DNA of 64,000 bases from Pseudoselenomonas ruminantium (GCF_900142515.1 NZ_FRBC01000007.1:60935-124934), one strand, 5' to 3'. Positions 8,942 through 17,704 are shown, numbered from the stretch's first letter. Numbers and translations are program-made. The notes: generated from the sequence alone by a model not told the origin.

Positions 8942-8987
8942 TCCCCTCGCTCCTTGCCGAAAATTTATGCTTCCATTATACCACAAG

Positions 8988-9023
8988 GGGGGCTGGTTTA
9001 CACTATTTTGCAAACCAGCCCCC
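8988..9023 (-). terminator. GC-rich hairpin after rlmH
   Basis: The arms 8988-8999 and 9012-9023 are complementary over 12 bases, separated by a 12-base loop. The element lies directly behind the rlmH stop. The following T stretch is weak (TTGTGG). A good -10 hexamer for the xpaC operon, TATAAT on the minus strand at 8975-8980, comes right after it. Confidence 0.7.
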
Positions 9024-9030
9024 GGCATTA

Positions 9031-9510
9031 TTACCAATGATATTTTTCCCCGCGGTTGATCTTGAACGCGCGGTAAATCTGTTCCACGAGCAGCAGACGC
9101 ACCATCTGATGGGTGAAGGTCATCCGCGAAAAGCTCAGCAGTTCATCGGCGGCTTTGCGAACCTCCGGTGACAGGCCGAAGGCCCCGCCGATCAGGAAGG
9201 TGATATTGCTTCGGCCGGACAAGCCCAGCTTGTCGATGGCAGCGGCCAATTCCTCAGAGGACTTTTCCTTGCCGAATACATCCAGCACGAACAGGTAGCT
9301 GCCTTCGGGTACCAGCTTCAAAAGCTTTTCCCCTTCTTTTATCAGCACCTGCTCCTTCTCCGCCGCTGATGGATTATCGGGCATCTTCTCCTCATGGACT
9401 TCCCGGATTTCCACCTGCGCAAATGGTTTCAGCCGCTTCATGAATTCCGCGATTCCCGCGGTCAGATATTTTTCCTTGATTTTGCCTGCACAGACAATGG
9501 TGATCTTCAT
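9031..9510 (-). CDS. rlmH: 23S rRNA (pseudouridine1915-N3)-methyltransferase
   Basis: This 159-residue protein matches the RlmH/YbeA family along its whole length. It carries the SPOUT knot segments LIGGAFGLSPEV and LSFSRMTFTHQMVRLLL, and ends with the family's INRGEKYHW tail. RlmH uses S-adenosylmethionine to methylate a pseudouridine in helix 69 of 23S rRNA, acting on whole ribosomes. The start overlaps the htrA stop by one base (TGATG), so it is translationally coupled to htrA. The walJ-htrA-rlmH order is common in Firmicutes. Confidence 0.97.
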   Translation of the reverse strand: MKITIVCAGKIKEKYLTAGIAEFMKRLKPFAQVEIREVHEEKMPDNPSAAEKEQVLIKEGEKLLKLVPEGSYLFVLDVFGKEKSSEELAAAIDKLGLSGRSNITFLIGGAFGLSPEVRKAADELLSFSRMTFTHQMVRLLLVEQIYRAFKINRGEKYHW

Positions 9511-10613
9511 CAGCGATTATCCTGCGGCATTTCTTCCAGGACAACATCCACACTGCGGCTTGCCCCATTGCGGTCAAACGTGATCTTCACCTTATCGCCC
9601 ACCTTATGGCTGGCCACCTTGGCCCGCAGTTCCGAAATGCTGTTGACTTCCTCATCATCCACCTTGAGAATGATGTCACCGCGCTGCAAGCCGGCCTTGC
9701 CACAAGGACCGTTCAGCGTCAGTTGGAATACATAGACACCTTTTTCGATATTCAACTGATAGCCAAAACGAGGTGCAGTGCTCGGGTCCATGATGGAGAC
9801 ACCCAGATAAGGACGTGCCACATACCCCTTATCCATCAATTCCTTGATCACATCCTGCACGGTATTGCTGGGAATGGAAAAGCCCATGCCCTCCACACCG
9901 TTGGCTGCCAATTTGGCACTATTGATACCAATAACCTCACCGTCAGCATTGACGAGAGCACCACCGGAGTTGCCGGGATTGATTGCCGCATCCGTCTGGA
10001 TAAGTTTCACCAGTTTATCGCTGATGTCCAGCGTACGATTCAAGGCACTGATAACGCCACTGGTCACACTGCCCTGGAATTCCAACCCCATAGGATTGCC
10101 AATGGCAATGGCAGGTTCGCCCACCACGATCTGGTCCGAATCACCGAATTTGGCCGTCGGCAGATCCTTAGCATCAACCTTGACCACAGCCAGGTCCGTA
10201 AGCTCATCCGCGCCAATCAGCTTGCCCTTGAGGCTGCGGCCATCTGCCAGTGACACGATGATTTCCTTGGCACCACTGATTACATGGTTATTCGTGACAA
10301 TATAGCCATCTTCCCGGAAGATGACACCGGAACCTACGCCCTGCGTTTCCACAGGATTATTGAACCAGTCACGGGCCACGGCCTTATTGGTAATGCCCAC
10401 TACCGTCGGCCCTACTATCTTTGCCGCCCGCACCGCCGGAGTATTCCGCGCATCCGAGAGCTTCACATCAGCATTGGCCTGCGGGGCACTCTGTGACGTA
10501 CCACTGACGCTGGCCGAATTATCCGCAGCCGTACCTGCTGAGCAGCCGGAAAAAGATACTGCCGATATAGCCAGCATAGCTGCCACCATCAGTGAAGTTT
10601 TCTTCTTGTTCAT
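9510..10613 (-). CDS. htrA: HtrA/DegP-type serine protease with one PDZ domain
   Basis: This protein of 367 residues is an exported quality-control protease. An N-terminal hydrophobic segment ends in SFSGC, which could be a lipoprotein signal or an uncleaved anchor. The trypsin-like domain has the triad His (NNHVISG, about 109), Asp (LTDLAVVKV, about 139) and Ser (GNSGGALV, about 214). A single PDZ domain fills the C-terminus. I start it at 10613 because the GGAGGGG ribosome-binding site lies inside the reading frame of the earlier ATG at 10628. It sits between walJ and rlmH in one operon. Confidence 0.95.
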   Translation of the reverse strand: MNKKKTSLMVAAMLAISAVSFSGCSAGTAADNSASVSGTSQSAPQANADVKLSDARNTPAVRAAKIVGPTVVGITNKAVARDWFNNPVETQGVGSGVIFREDGYIVTNNHVISGAKEIIVSLADGRSLKGKLIGADELTDLAVVKVDAKDLPTAKFGDSDQIVVGEPAIAIGNPMGLEFQGSVTSGVISALNRTLDISDKLVKLIQTDAAINPGNSGGALVNADGEVIGINSAKLAANGVEGMGFSIPSNTVQDVIKELMDKGYVARPYLGVSIMDPSTAPRFGYQLNIEKGVYVFQLTLNGPCGKAGLQRGDIILKVDDEEVNSISELRAKVASHKVGDKVKITFDRNGASRSVDVVLEEMPQDNR

Positions 10614-10631
10614 GAAAATCCCCTCCAAAAT

Positions 10632-11393
10632 TTAATTCAAGTACCAGCCGACCATTTCATTTTGGCTGGCCACTGTTAAATCGATATTCACACCCTGTCG
10701 AGCCAAAATTCCCTGCACCGTATCCTCAGCCAGATCCGGACGATTATTCTCCTCCGACAAATGCGCTAAAAAGACCTTCTCCGGTCTTTTTTGCATCCGC
10801 AGGAGTGCCCAGGCTGCATCACTGTTAGCCAGGTGCCCGCGATTTGACAAGATCCGTCGTTTCAGATGCCAGGGGTAGGCCCCCTGCTTCAGCACCTCCG
10901 GGTCATGATTGGATTCCAGGATCAGCACATCGGCACCTTCCAATGCTGCCTGAACATTAGCGGTCACAAACCCCAGATCCGTTGCCAGCGTAACCGTCCT
11001 GCGCCCCCGCAGGCAAAAGCCCACCGGCTCCGCCGCATCATGCGGGATATTGAAACTATCCACAGACAGCCCATTAATGGAAAAATGTTCACCAACCGGG
11101 CAAAAACACTCTGCCGGGATTGCAGCCCGTTCTTTCATATGCTCTATGGTACCCGGCCGCGTGAAAATAGGCAGATGATACCACTTGGACAAAGTAACCA
11201 GGCCTGCCACATGGTCGCGATGCTCATGTGTCACGAGAATCCCATCCAAAGATGAAGCTTCTACCCCCAGGCTTGCCAATCCTTTTTTTATCTTCGTGGC
11301 GCTGATGCCAGCATCAAGCAAGAGCCTCGTGCCATCCATTTCCACAAAGACAGCATTGCCCTTACTGCCACTGGCCAAAATCCTAACCTGCAT
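10632..11393 (-). CDS. walJ: WalJ/YycJ metallo-beta-lactamase-fold hydrolase
   Basis: The 253-residue protein begins MQVRILASGSKGNA, which is the WalJ/YycJ consensus, and carries the metal motif VTHEHRDH near residue 56. The family comprises metal-dependent phosphodiesterases or nucleases linked in Bacillus to cell-wall and DNA-replication phenotypes; the natural substrate is uncertain. The start at 11393 has AGGAG about eight bases upstream, whereas the ATG at 11411 has no such site. It is the first gene of walJ-htrA-rlmH and is divergent from rpmF. No WalRK genes are visible in the window. Confidence 0.92.
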   Translation of the reverse strand: MQVRILASGSKGNAVFVEMDGTRLLLDAGISATKIKKGLASLGVEASSLDGILVTHEHRDHVAGLVTLSKWYHLPIFTRPGTIEHMKERAAIPAECFCPVGEHFSINGLSVDSFNIPHDAAEPVGFCLRGRRTVTLATDLGFVTANVQAALEGADVLILESNHDPEVLKQGAYPWHLKRRILSNRGHLANSDAAWALLRMQKRPEKVFLAHLSEENNRPDLAEDTVQGILARQGVNIDLTVASQNEMVGWYLN

Positions 11394-11455
11394 TTCCACG
11401 ACTCCTATCATAACACTTGACTCTGTAAATTATCTGTAAAGACAATACTTTTTTC

Positions 11456-11484
11456 ATTATAACGCGTCACTACAAATTTTACCA
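11456..11484 (-). promoter_or_regulatory. Promoter of the walJ-htrA-rlmH operon
   Basis: On the minus strand TGGTAA (11479-11484) and a perfect TATAAT (11456-11461) are 17 bases apart. The same TGGTAA-17-TATAAT pair stands in front of serS. Confidence 0.6.
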
Positions 11485-11515
11485 CCAGAAAAAATGCGTT
11501 TTCTAAAAAAAACAC

Positions 11516-11544
11516 TTGCATTCTTCCGCAAAAAACGCTATCAT
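11516..11544 (+). promoter_or_regulatory. Promoter of rpmF
   Basis: TTGCAT (11516-11521) and TATCAT (11539-11544) are 17 bases apart and point to rpmF, leaving a leader of roughly 110 bases. Confidence 0.65.
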
Positions 11545-11573
11545 ATTTTTATGTGTCAATGCACATATCAATT

Positions 11574-11623
11574 GTGAAATGAATCCATTCGGCATCAACC
11601 ACGTACAAATGTATGGATTTCAC
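11574..11623 (+). promoter_or_regulatory. Hairpin in the rpmF leader
   Basis: GTGAAA (11574-11579) pairs with TTTCAC (11618-11623), and TCCAT (11584-11588) with ATGGA (11613-11617), leaving a four-base bulge on one side. The structure ends about 20 bases before the GGAGGTGA ribosome-binding site, so it could influence L32 translation. Regulation is a guess. Confidence 0.35.
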
Positions 11624-11660
11624 TAACCAGTAACTCGGATCGTTCCGGAGGTGAATCAAC

Positions 11661-11840
11661 ATGGCAGTACCAAAGAGAAAAATGTCCAAGGCCCGCCGCG
11701 ACCAGCGCCGCGCTAATTGGAAATTAGAAGCACCGGGCTTCGTAGCTTGCCCGCAGTGCCACGAACCGAAAATGCCTCATCACGTATGCCCTGAATGCGG
11801 CTACTATGACGGCAAAGAAGTCGTTGCCGCTGCTGAATAA
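11661..11840 (+). CDS. rpmF: 50S ribosomal protein L32
   Basis: This 59-residue protein begins [20 protein letters not shown], the canonical L32 start. It contains two zinc-binding pairs, CPQC and CPEC, about a dozen residues apart. GGAGGTGA precedes the ATG. The usual upstream partner yceD (DUF177) is absent; the neighbour upstream is the divergent walJ. A strong terminator follows at once, so rpmF is a single-gene unit. Confidence 0.97.
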   Translation: MAVPKRKMSKARRDQRRANWKLEAPGFVACPQCHEPKMPHHVCPECGYYDGKEVVAAAE

Positions 11841-11849
11841 GCAACATAA

Positions 11850-11885
11850 AAATCGGCCATCGCTCAGCGATTGGCCGATTTTTTT
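11850..11885 (+). terminator. Terminator after rpmF, probably bidirectional
   Basis: AATCGGCCA and TCGCT pair with TGGCCGATT and AGCGA across a three-base loop with one bulged base. A run of seven T follows on the plus strand and a shorter one on the minus strand, so it can also end the convergent DUF2752 transcript. Confidence 0.85.
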
Positions 11886-11893
11886 ATATTCTT

Positions 11894-12340
11894 TTACCAG
11901 CCTGCCACATTGCGCCAAATGCCAAAAAGCAGGAAATACGCCACCAGCATATAACCGATTCTTTCCGGGAAGGGCGGATGCCATCCGTCTCTCACCCAGC
12001 AATAGGCATCATAACCCCACCATAGGACAAACAATGGCAAGGCCAGCAAGATAGCAGGATTGGCCTGCCAGGCTGCTTGTATATCCCCCCTGAGCAGTGC
12101 CAGCACCAGATGGGTGACACCACAGCCGGGACATTTATACCCCGTCAGCAGATGGAAGATACAAGGAATCCCCCGGCCCAGCCAGTGAATCAGCAGCAGA
12201 TAAGCAACGCCTGAGGCAGCCAGACCAGCCAGCTGCCCGGCCAGCCTGCCTGCGCGCTGACGCTGCGCCGGTGTACCGGGGGAAAGAACCTGCAAGCTGT
12301 CTTTAAGCCTCCGCACCTTCATCATAAGCAACGATATCAT
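11894..12340 (-). CDS. DUF2752 membrane protein
   Basis: This protein of up to 148 residues has the DUF2752 signature GYKCPGCGVTHLVLALLRGD flanked by hydrophobic helices. Three or four membrane segments are visible. The family is widespread in bacteria, with no established function. Its 5' end overlaps the preceding DUF4234 gene by 38 bases, so the true start may be one of the ATGs at 12325 or 12322. It is the last gene of a small cluster of membrane proteins and ends at the shared terminator behind rpmF. Confidence 0.75.
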   Translation of the reverse strand: MISLLMMKVRRLKDSLQVLSPGTPAQRQRAGRLAGQLAGLAASGVAYLLLIHWLGRGIPCIFHLLTGYKCPGCGVTHLVLALLRGDIQAAWQANPAILLALPLFVLWWGYDAYCWVRDGWHPPFPERIGYMLVAYFLLFGIWRNVAGW

Positions 12341-12680
12341 TGATGCTATCCTGCATCAGAGCCTGGCTCACGAGCCCCAGACAGAATACAGCCAGCAGCA
12401 GATAAATAATCGGGCTGTTATGGTCATAGCGCATATCGCGCCTTTCCTTGGCCAGATTCACCGTCACACCCATCTTATAGTACCAATAGATGCTGTAGAT
12501 GCCACAGGTGATCAACGTATACAGAATGACCATGCCACCGGAGGCCGTTGTCTGTTCCCCTGCCAGCTCATGAAGCTCATCCGTCATCTTATAGACCCAA
12601 TACAATGCATAGATACCACAAGTCACCAAACTCAGGATGATTGCTTTGACAATACTTCTTTTTTCAATCCCCATATCCAT
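12303..12680 (-). CDS. DUF4234 family small membrane protein
   Basis: The 125-residue protein contains two copies of the family's signature hairpin, TCGIYALYWVYKMTDEL and TCGIYSIYWYYKMG, followed by a third hydrophobic helix near residue 90. DUF4234 proteins are small integral membrane proteins of unknown role. The start codon touches the stop of the upstream paralogue at 12680, so the two are co-translated. An acidic tail (AYDEGAEA) ends it. Confidence 0.75.
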   Translation of the reverse strand: MDMGIEKRSIVKAIILSLVTCGIYALYWVYKMTDELHELAGEQTTASGGMVILYTLITCGIYSIYWYYKMGVTVNLAKERRDMRYDHNSPIIYLLLAVFCLGLVSQALMQDSINDIVAYDEGAEA

Positions 12681-13306
12681 CAGTCAAGTCCCCTTCTTGT
12701 CGTTGATTGTTCAATCAATCCATTCAACGATTTCTGCATAAATCCCAACGATAAAAACGGCGGCAAACATTGCATGATAAATACAATGGCCGAAAAAACC
12801 ACCAGCAGGCGCGGACTGTCGCCGGATTTTCTCCGGCAGGCCAGCGCCACCATGACTAGCAATATCACGATGCCCCAAAACAGCGAGCTCAGAGAAGAGC
12901 CAGCCAACTGGCTGAATGCCTCCACCAGCTCTGCCTCATCCATAGCATTATCCACCAACAGCAGCAGCGCCCCGGCAACAGCAGTAACCAGCCCGCCGAT
13001 CCCCACGGATACGACCACGGCCAGTATCGTGGAAATGATATAACTCTCCTTGCTGGCACCATCAGGCTCCAGTCCTTGTTCTTCACGCAACTGCCCCAGT
13101 ACATCGCTGTTGACATACAGCCAGTAAACCGTGTACAGGCCGCAGGACAATATGGTATACAGAACCAGCCTGCCTCCTTCTGCAGTTGCAGATTCGCCGC
13201 GGAGCCGCTTCAAATCCTCATTCATCCGGTACAGCCAATAAATGCCAAAAAGACCACAGGTAAGGAACGTCAGTACCAGATACATGATCGTATTTCTTTT
13301 TTCCAT
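12680..13306 (-). CDS. DUF4234-like membrane protein, larger paralogue
   Basis: This 208-residue protein shares TCGLFGIYWLYRMNEDL and SCGLYTVYWLYVNSD with the 125-residue protein encoded next, so the pair arose by duplication. Three further hydrophobic stretches in the C-terminal half (about 90-115, 140-157 and 168-188) make it longer than typical family members. The gene has its own start after the nagE-type gene (13325) with an 18-base gap. The function is unknown. Confidence 0.7.
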   Translation of the reverse strand: MEKRNTIMYLVLTFLTCGLFGIYWLYRMNEDLKRLRGESATAEGGRLVLYTILSCGLYTVYWLYVNSDVLGQLREEQGLEPDGASKESYIISTILAVVVSVGIGGLVTAVAGALLLLVDNAMDEAELVEAFSQLAGSSLSSLFWGIVILLVMVALACRRKSGDSPRLLVVFSAIVFIMQCLPPFLSLGFMQKSLNGLIEQSTTRRGLD

Positions 13307-13324
13307 GAAAGATCTGTCCTTCCA

Positions 13325-14701
13325 TCAATGGGCAAGGATTTCATTAGCCACATGTTCTGCATTCGTGCCAATAACCACCTGCACCGCATTGCCCGTGGCG
13401 AACGCGCCCCGGACGCCATTGATCTTCTTGATGCGTTCCAGATCCATCTTGCCCGCATCTTTCACCGTGCAACGCAGTCTGGTCGCACAATTGGAAAGTT
13501 CCTCGATGTTTTCTTTGCCTCCCAGTGCTGCCAGAACCTGCTCAGACAGTTCACTCATCGTCGCGGGTTCATCACTCACCGGCGTACTCTCATCATAACG
13601 GCCGATGGTTGGGATATCGAAATGACGGATAGCCCAGCTAAAGATGCCGTAATAAAGCACAAACACACCTACGCCAATGACCAGGATCATTTCCGGCTTC
13701 GTAGCCAGGCCCCAGTCAATCACATAATCGATAAAACCAGCCGAGAAGCCAAAGCCATCCAGGACTCCCAGGGAATACGTCACCGCCAGGGAAAGCCCCG
13801 TGAGCACCGCATGCACGGCATAAAGCGCAGGCGCCAGGAACATGAACATGAACTCAATCGGTTCCGTGATACCCGTCAGGAAAGCCGTAAAAGCCACCGA
13901 AGCCAGCATACCACCGATTTTCGCACGATTCTCCGGCTTGGCTGCATGATACATAGCCAAAGCGACTGCCGGCATACCGAACATCATCATAGGGAAGAAG
14001 CCCGCCATGAACATACCTGCCGTAGGGTCACCAGCAAAGAAACGGTTAAGGTCGCCCGTAGCCACTGCCCCCGTCACCGGATTCGTGTACTCACCGAATA
14101 CGAACCAGATGAAACTGTTGAGGATATGATGCAGTCCCACGGGAATCAACAGGCGATTGAGTACACCATAGACAAAAGTTCCCAAGGCCCCTGCACCGAT
14201 GATCCATTCACCCACAGCATGGATAAATGCCTGACACGGTCCCCAGATCACACCAAAGACAGCTGCCAGGACGATGGATACCGCTGCTGTCACTATCAAC
14301 ACGAAGCGACGGCCACCGAAGAAACCCAGATATTCAGGAAGTTTTACCGTATGATAGCGATTGTAGAGAACACCGGCTTCAATACCGCTGACGATACCGG
14401 CCAACACGCTCATATTGAGCGTCTCATCGATCGTCTTGAGCGCCGAAGTCAGGATGAGATAGCCAATAGCGCCAGCCAGACCTGCCGCACCATTGTTATC
14501 CTTGGCCAGACCTACACCAATACCAATGGAAAAGATCAGGGCCAGATTATCAAAGACCGCTCCACCGGCCTTGGTGATAAACGGGATGTTCAGCACATCC
14601 GGCGCCCCTAAGCGCAAAAGCAAAGCCGCTGCCGGCAGGACTGCGATAGGCAGCATCAAGGCTTTACCGATGCTTTGCAGCTTGGTAAACCAGTTTTTCA
14701 T
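13325..14701 (-). CDS. nagE: PTS N-acetylglucosamine/glucose-type EIICB
   Basis: The 458-residue permease imports and phosphorylates a hexose in the phosphoenolpyruvate phosphotransferase system. The first 350 residues form the membrane IIC domain, with the family landmarks IAVLPAAALLLRLG and GITEPIEFMFMFLAP. The C-terminal IIB domain carries the phosphocysteine site ELSNCATRLR. There is no IIA domain, so a separate IIA protein is needed. The start at 14701 has AAGGAG at the correct distance, unlike the upstream in-frame start at 14740. The layout fits NagE or PtsG; N-acetylglucosamine is my preferred substrate from the N-terminal sequence, but glucose is possible. Confidence 0.85.
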   Translation of the reverse strand: MKNWFTKLQSIGKALMLPIAVLPAAALLLRLGAPDVLNIPFITKAGGAVFDNLALIFSIGIGVGLAKDNNGAAGLAGAIGYLILTSALKTIDETLNMSVLAGIVSGIEAGVLYNRYHTVKLPEYLGFFGGRRFVLIVTAAVSIVLAAVFGVIWGPCQAFIHAVGEWIIGAGALGTFVYGVLNRLLIPVGLHHILNSFIWFVFGEYTNPVTGAVATGDLNRFFAGDPTAGMFMAGFFPMMMFGMPAVALAMYHAAKPENRAKIGGMLASVAFTAFLTGITEPIEFMFMFLAPALYAVHAVLTGLSLAVTYSLGVLDGFGFSAGFIDYVIDWGLATKPEMILVIGVGVFVLYYGIFSWAIRHFDIPTIGRYDESTPVSDEPATMSELSEQVLAALGGKENIEELSNCATRLRCTVKDAGKMDLERIKKINGVRGAFATGNAVQVVIGTNAEHVANEILAH

Positions 14702-14723
14702 AGAATTCAACTCCTTATAAATG

Positions 14724-14758
14724 AATAAGCGAGACAGCATTCCACTGTCTCGCTTATT
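14724..14758 (-). terminator. 14-bp hairpin between ompM and nagE
   Basis: AATAAGCGAGACAG (14724-14737) is the exact complement of 14745-14758, with a seven-base loop. It lies behind the upstream porin gene and only a few bases before the nagE ribosome-binding site. It may terminate the porin transcript or act as an attenuator for nagE; no long T run follows. Confidence 0.65.
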
Positions 14759-14792
14759 TTAGCATAATAATCTAAATCTTACAATCTGAGGC

Positions 14793-16079
14793 TTAGAAGA
14801 AGAACTCAACGCGGCCAAAGAGCTTCTCAGCATCTTTACCATTATTGAGCTGTTCACCGTTGAAATACTTCAGCGAAGCAACCGTATTCTTAGCCACCGT
14901 GTAATTGGTGCCGATTTCCCAGCCCTTGGTGCCGCTGGAAGCGCCATCATAGGACGGATCAAAAGCTACGTTCTGGCCGAGGTGACGGTAAGCGGTATAC
15001 ATCCCCCAGGTGCCCTTGTTTTCCTTCTGTGCACCCTTATAATTGAGTTCTACACTGCCAGCCTTCTTGAAGTTGTCAGCCTTGGCATTTTCAGCATAGG
15101 TACCGGAAAGGCCGATGTTCTTATCGAACTGATAGCTGCCGTTTACAGACCAGATCTGTGCATCATCGCTGGCTGCACCATTGCGGTAATTGGCCACGTT
15201 CTTGAGCACGTCACTGTTCAGATGATGGTAAGCGGCCCCCAGAGAGAGCTTGTCTTTGCCATACTGCAGGCCCACGCTCTGCATATTAGCAGCATTGTCA
15301 TTGCCCAGGCCAGTGCGGATATTGCTGTTGGCATGTCTCAGGTTCCAACGGCCAGCCTGAGCCGTGAACTTCAGATCGTTACCCGTGGTGATTGATGCAC
15401 CAGAGAACTCATCATCGAAGAGCAGTTTGCTGTCCAGCTGCATCGGCAGTTTACCGAGTTTGATGTTGGTATTGCCATACTGGCCTTCAGCCCAGATGCG
15501 TTTCAGGGACACATCTGCATCCTGCGTCTTGCCATGGTTGTCACCATCGCTATCTTTAGCCAGGTCCGTGGAGGCATCCAAACGTGCCTTCACATGCCAG
15601 TGATCATTCACTTCAGCCGTGGGTTCGAGACGGAACAGCAGCTCATCATCATTGGTCTTGTTCTTATGGCCAGCTGCATCTTCCTTGCGATCGCTGGTGT
15701 AAGTGTAACGAGCTTCACCATTCCACTTCACCTTATCCGCATTGCGTTCCAGATTGCTGACGCGGACACCCAGGTTGTTCAGTTCTTCGCTGAATTCAGC
15801 AGCCAGTTTGTCAACCAAAGCCTTATCTGCACCGCTGGTGTTCTTGGACATAGCCTTAGCAACCAACTGAGCCATTTCATAACGGGTGATGTTCTTATTC
15901 CCCTGGAAAGAACCATCGCCATAACCATCGATAACGCCATCAGCAGCCAGCTGTTTTACAGCATCATAAGCCCAATGGTCAGTCGGTACATCGCTGAACG
16001 GGTTGCTGGCGGCAAAAGTCGTGGAAGCTGCGCCTACGATCAGGGCAGTAGACAAAGCAGATACAAGCGTTTTTTTCAT
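14793..16079 (-). CDS. OmpM-like porin with N-terminal SLH domain
   Basis: This 428-residue outer-membrane protein begins with a signal peptide cut near TFAAS. An SLH domain follows at about 27-80 (NPFSDVPTDHWAYDAVKQLA), which binds the modified peptidoglycan. Next come a short coiled coil (about 85-125) and a beta-barrel ending in the aromatic FGRVEFFF. Such proteins tether the outer membrane to the wall in Negativicutes and form the main porin. The ATG at 16079 follows GGAGGAGATTATC; an earlier ATG at 16094 overlaps that site. A strong promoter lies upstream. It is a close paralogue of the next porin. Confidence 0.93.
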   Translation of the reverse strand: MKKTLVSALSTALIVGAASTTFAASNPFSDVPTDHWAYDAVKQLAADGVIDGYGDGSFQGNKNITRYEMAQLVAKAMSKNTSGADKALVDKLAAEFSEELNNLGVRVSNLERNADKVKWNGEARYTYTSDRKEDAAGHKNKTNDDELLFRLEPTAEVNDHWHVKARLDASTDLAKDSDGDNHGKTQDADVSLKRIWAEGQYGNTNIKLGKLPMQLDSKLLFDDEFSGASITTGNDLKFTAQAGRWNLRHANSNIRTGLGNDNAANMQSVGLQYGKDKLSLGAAYHHLNSDVLKNVANYRNGAASDDAQIWSVNGSYQFDKNIGLSGTYAENAKADNFKKAGSVELNYKGAQKENKGTWGMYTAYRHLGQNVAFDPSYDGASSGTKGWEIGTNYTVAKNTVASLKYFNGEQLNNGKDAEKLFGRVEFFF

Positions 16080-16174
16080 GATAATCTCCTCCAATTCACG
16101 AGATCACTAAATGACATTTTCTCTTATCCGTTGGAGGCAAGTGTCCGTGTTTCCTTGTCCCTTAGGATGATTTT

Positions 16175-16203
16175 ATTATAATACTTGACTCGCTCAATTA
16201 CAA
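16175..16203 (-). promoter_or_regulatory. Promoter of the first OmpM gene
   Basis: On the minus strand TTGTAA (16198-16203) and a perfect TATAAT (16175-16180) are 17 bases apart. It leaves a leader of about 90 bases. This strength fits an abundant outer-membrane protein. Confidence 0.75.
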
Positions 16204-16274
16204 TTAAAGGACGGTTAAATTTCCATTAAAGTTTGATTAGAAAACTATCTTAATCAACAATTATCACAAAAAAA

Positions 16275-16297
16275 GCCTTCCCCCAAAGGGGGAAGGC
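16275..16297 (-). terminator. Terminator after the second OmpM gene
   Basis: GCCTTCCCCC (16275-16284) pairs with GGGGGAAGGC (16288-16297). Read on the minus strand it is followed by a run of seven T. Confidence 0.92.
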
Positions 16298-16314
16298 AAA
16301 GAAAGCAATCCAAA

Positions 16315-17592
16315 TCAGAAGAAGTAGCTTACACGAGCATAGAGCGTCTGCGTCTTGTCGTTGTGCTGATCAAGCTGCTTACCATGGAAGTAACCCAGCG
16401 TCGTCAGTACATTCTTCATCGGAATGTAGCTGGTGCCGAGATCCCAGCCCTTCACGTTGGCAGCAGCGCGGGTGGTATCAAAAGTCGGCATCAGGGATAC
16501 GTTAGAACCGATGTGACGGTAGCCAAGGAATGCACCCCAGCTGCCTGCATTGGCCTTGTTGGCACCCTTGTAGTCAACTTCTACATTGCCAGACTTCTTG
16601 TAGTAATCAGCTTCGCTGTTTTCAGCGTATGCACCCTGCAGAGCCCAGTTCTTGTCGAAGGTGTACGTGCCACCCAGGGACCAGATGTCAGCCTTGCTGT
16701 CGTTAGCAGACTTGCTGTAACGAGCGGTCTTGAAGGTATCCGTGGTAAAATGACGGAAACCAGCGCCACCGGCAATCTTGCCCTTCTGATAGTTGAGCTG
16801 GATGCCCTGATAGCTGGCCGTATCGCCAGAAGCCGGACGAGCTACATAGGAGTTGGCACGATTGTCGAGATCCCAACGACCTGCTTCGAGCACGACCTTG
16901 AGATCTTTACCAGCAGTCACATTGATACCGGAGAAGAAATCATCCAGGATCAGACCATTATCATTCAGGGAGTAGAACGGCTGCTTACCAACTTTCACTT
17001 CGCAATTGCCATATACGCCATCAGCGTAAGCAAAGCTCAGGGATGCATTGCCGGCATTATCATTCTTCATCATGTTGGTAGCCGTAAAACGAGCCTTTAC
17101 CTTCCAATGCTCATTGATTTCAGCCGTCGGGAACAGGCGGAGCTGGAGCTGGTCACGATTGGTTTTCTGCGTGCTGCCATCTGCATTTTTCTTGGCATCA
17201 CGGTAGCTCCAATAACGATAACGAGCTTCACCAGTCCATTTCACCTTGTCTGCATTGCGTTCCAAATCACTTACGCGCACACCCAGATTGTTCAGTTCAT
17301 CAGCGAACTCAGCCGCCAGCTTGTCAATCTGTGCCTTATCTTCGCCAGTCGGCTTCTTGGCCATAGCCTTGGCAATCATCTGCGCTGCTTCATAACGGGT
17401 AATCGTACGTTCGCCACGGAAAGTATTATCGCCATAGCCTTCGATCACATTATCGTCAATCAGCTGATTGATAGAATCATACGCCCAATGACCTGCCGGA
17501 ACATCAGCGAACGGATTGCTGGCAGCAAAAGTCGTGCTGGCAGCACCAACTACGAGAGCCGTAGTCAAAGCAGAAACGAGAGTTTTCTTCAT
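16315..17592 (-). CDS. OmpM-like porin with N-terminal SLH domain, second copy
   Basis: The 425-residue protein has the same plan as its neighbour: signal peptide, SLH domain (NPFADVPAGHWAYDSINQL), coiled coil with LNNLGVRVSDLERNADKVKW, and a barrel ending in LYARVSYFF. The N-terminal 130 residues are nearly identical in the two copies while the barrels diverge, which suggests the pores differ in selectivity. The start at 17592 is set by GGAGGAG eight bases upstream. It has its own promoter and terminator, so the two copies can be expressed independently. Confidence 0.93.
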   Translation of the reverse strand: MKKTLVSALTTALVVGAASTTFAASNPFADVPAGHWAYDSINQLIDDNVIEGYGDNTFRGERTITRYEAAQMIAKAMAKKPTGEDKAQIDKLAAEFADELNNLGVRVSDLERNADKVKWTGEARYRYWSYRDAKKNADGSTQKTNRDQLQLRLFPTAEINEHWKVKARFTATNMMKNDNAGNASLSFAYADGVYGNCEVKVGKQPFYSLNDNGLILDDFFSGINVTAGKDLKVVLEAGRWDLDNRANSYVARPASGDTASYQGIQLNYQKGKIAGGAGFRHFTTDTFKTARYSKSANDSKADIWSLGGTYTFDKNWALQGAYAENSEADYYKKSGNVEVDYKGANKANAGSWGAFLGYRHIGSNVSLMPTFDTTRAAANVKGWDLGTSYIPMKNVLTTLGYFHGKQLDQHNDKTQTLYARVSYFF

Positions 17593-17704
17593 CAAGAAAC
17601 TCCTCCTCAATAAAAAGATTTCTGTATTCCCCGCTCATAGGATCGCACTTAGAGTTTCCATGTTTCCTCTCAGTATTTTCTAATCATCAGGGGACACAAA
17701 GATT

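Noticed and set aside
13076..14611. A 511-codon plus-strand frame opposite nagE
   Set aside because: It is rich in His, Arg and Gln without domains, and crosses two real minus-strand genes.
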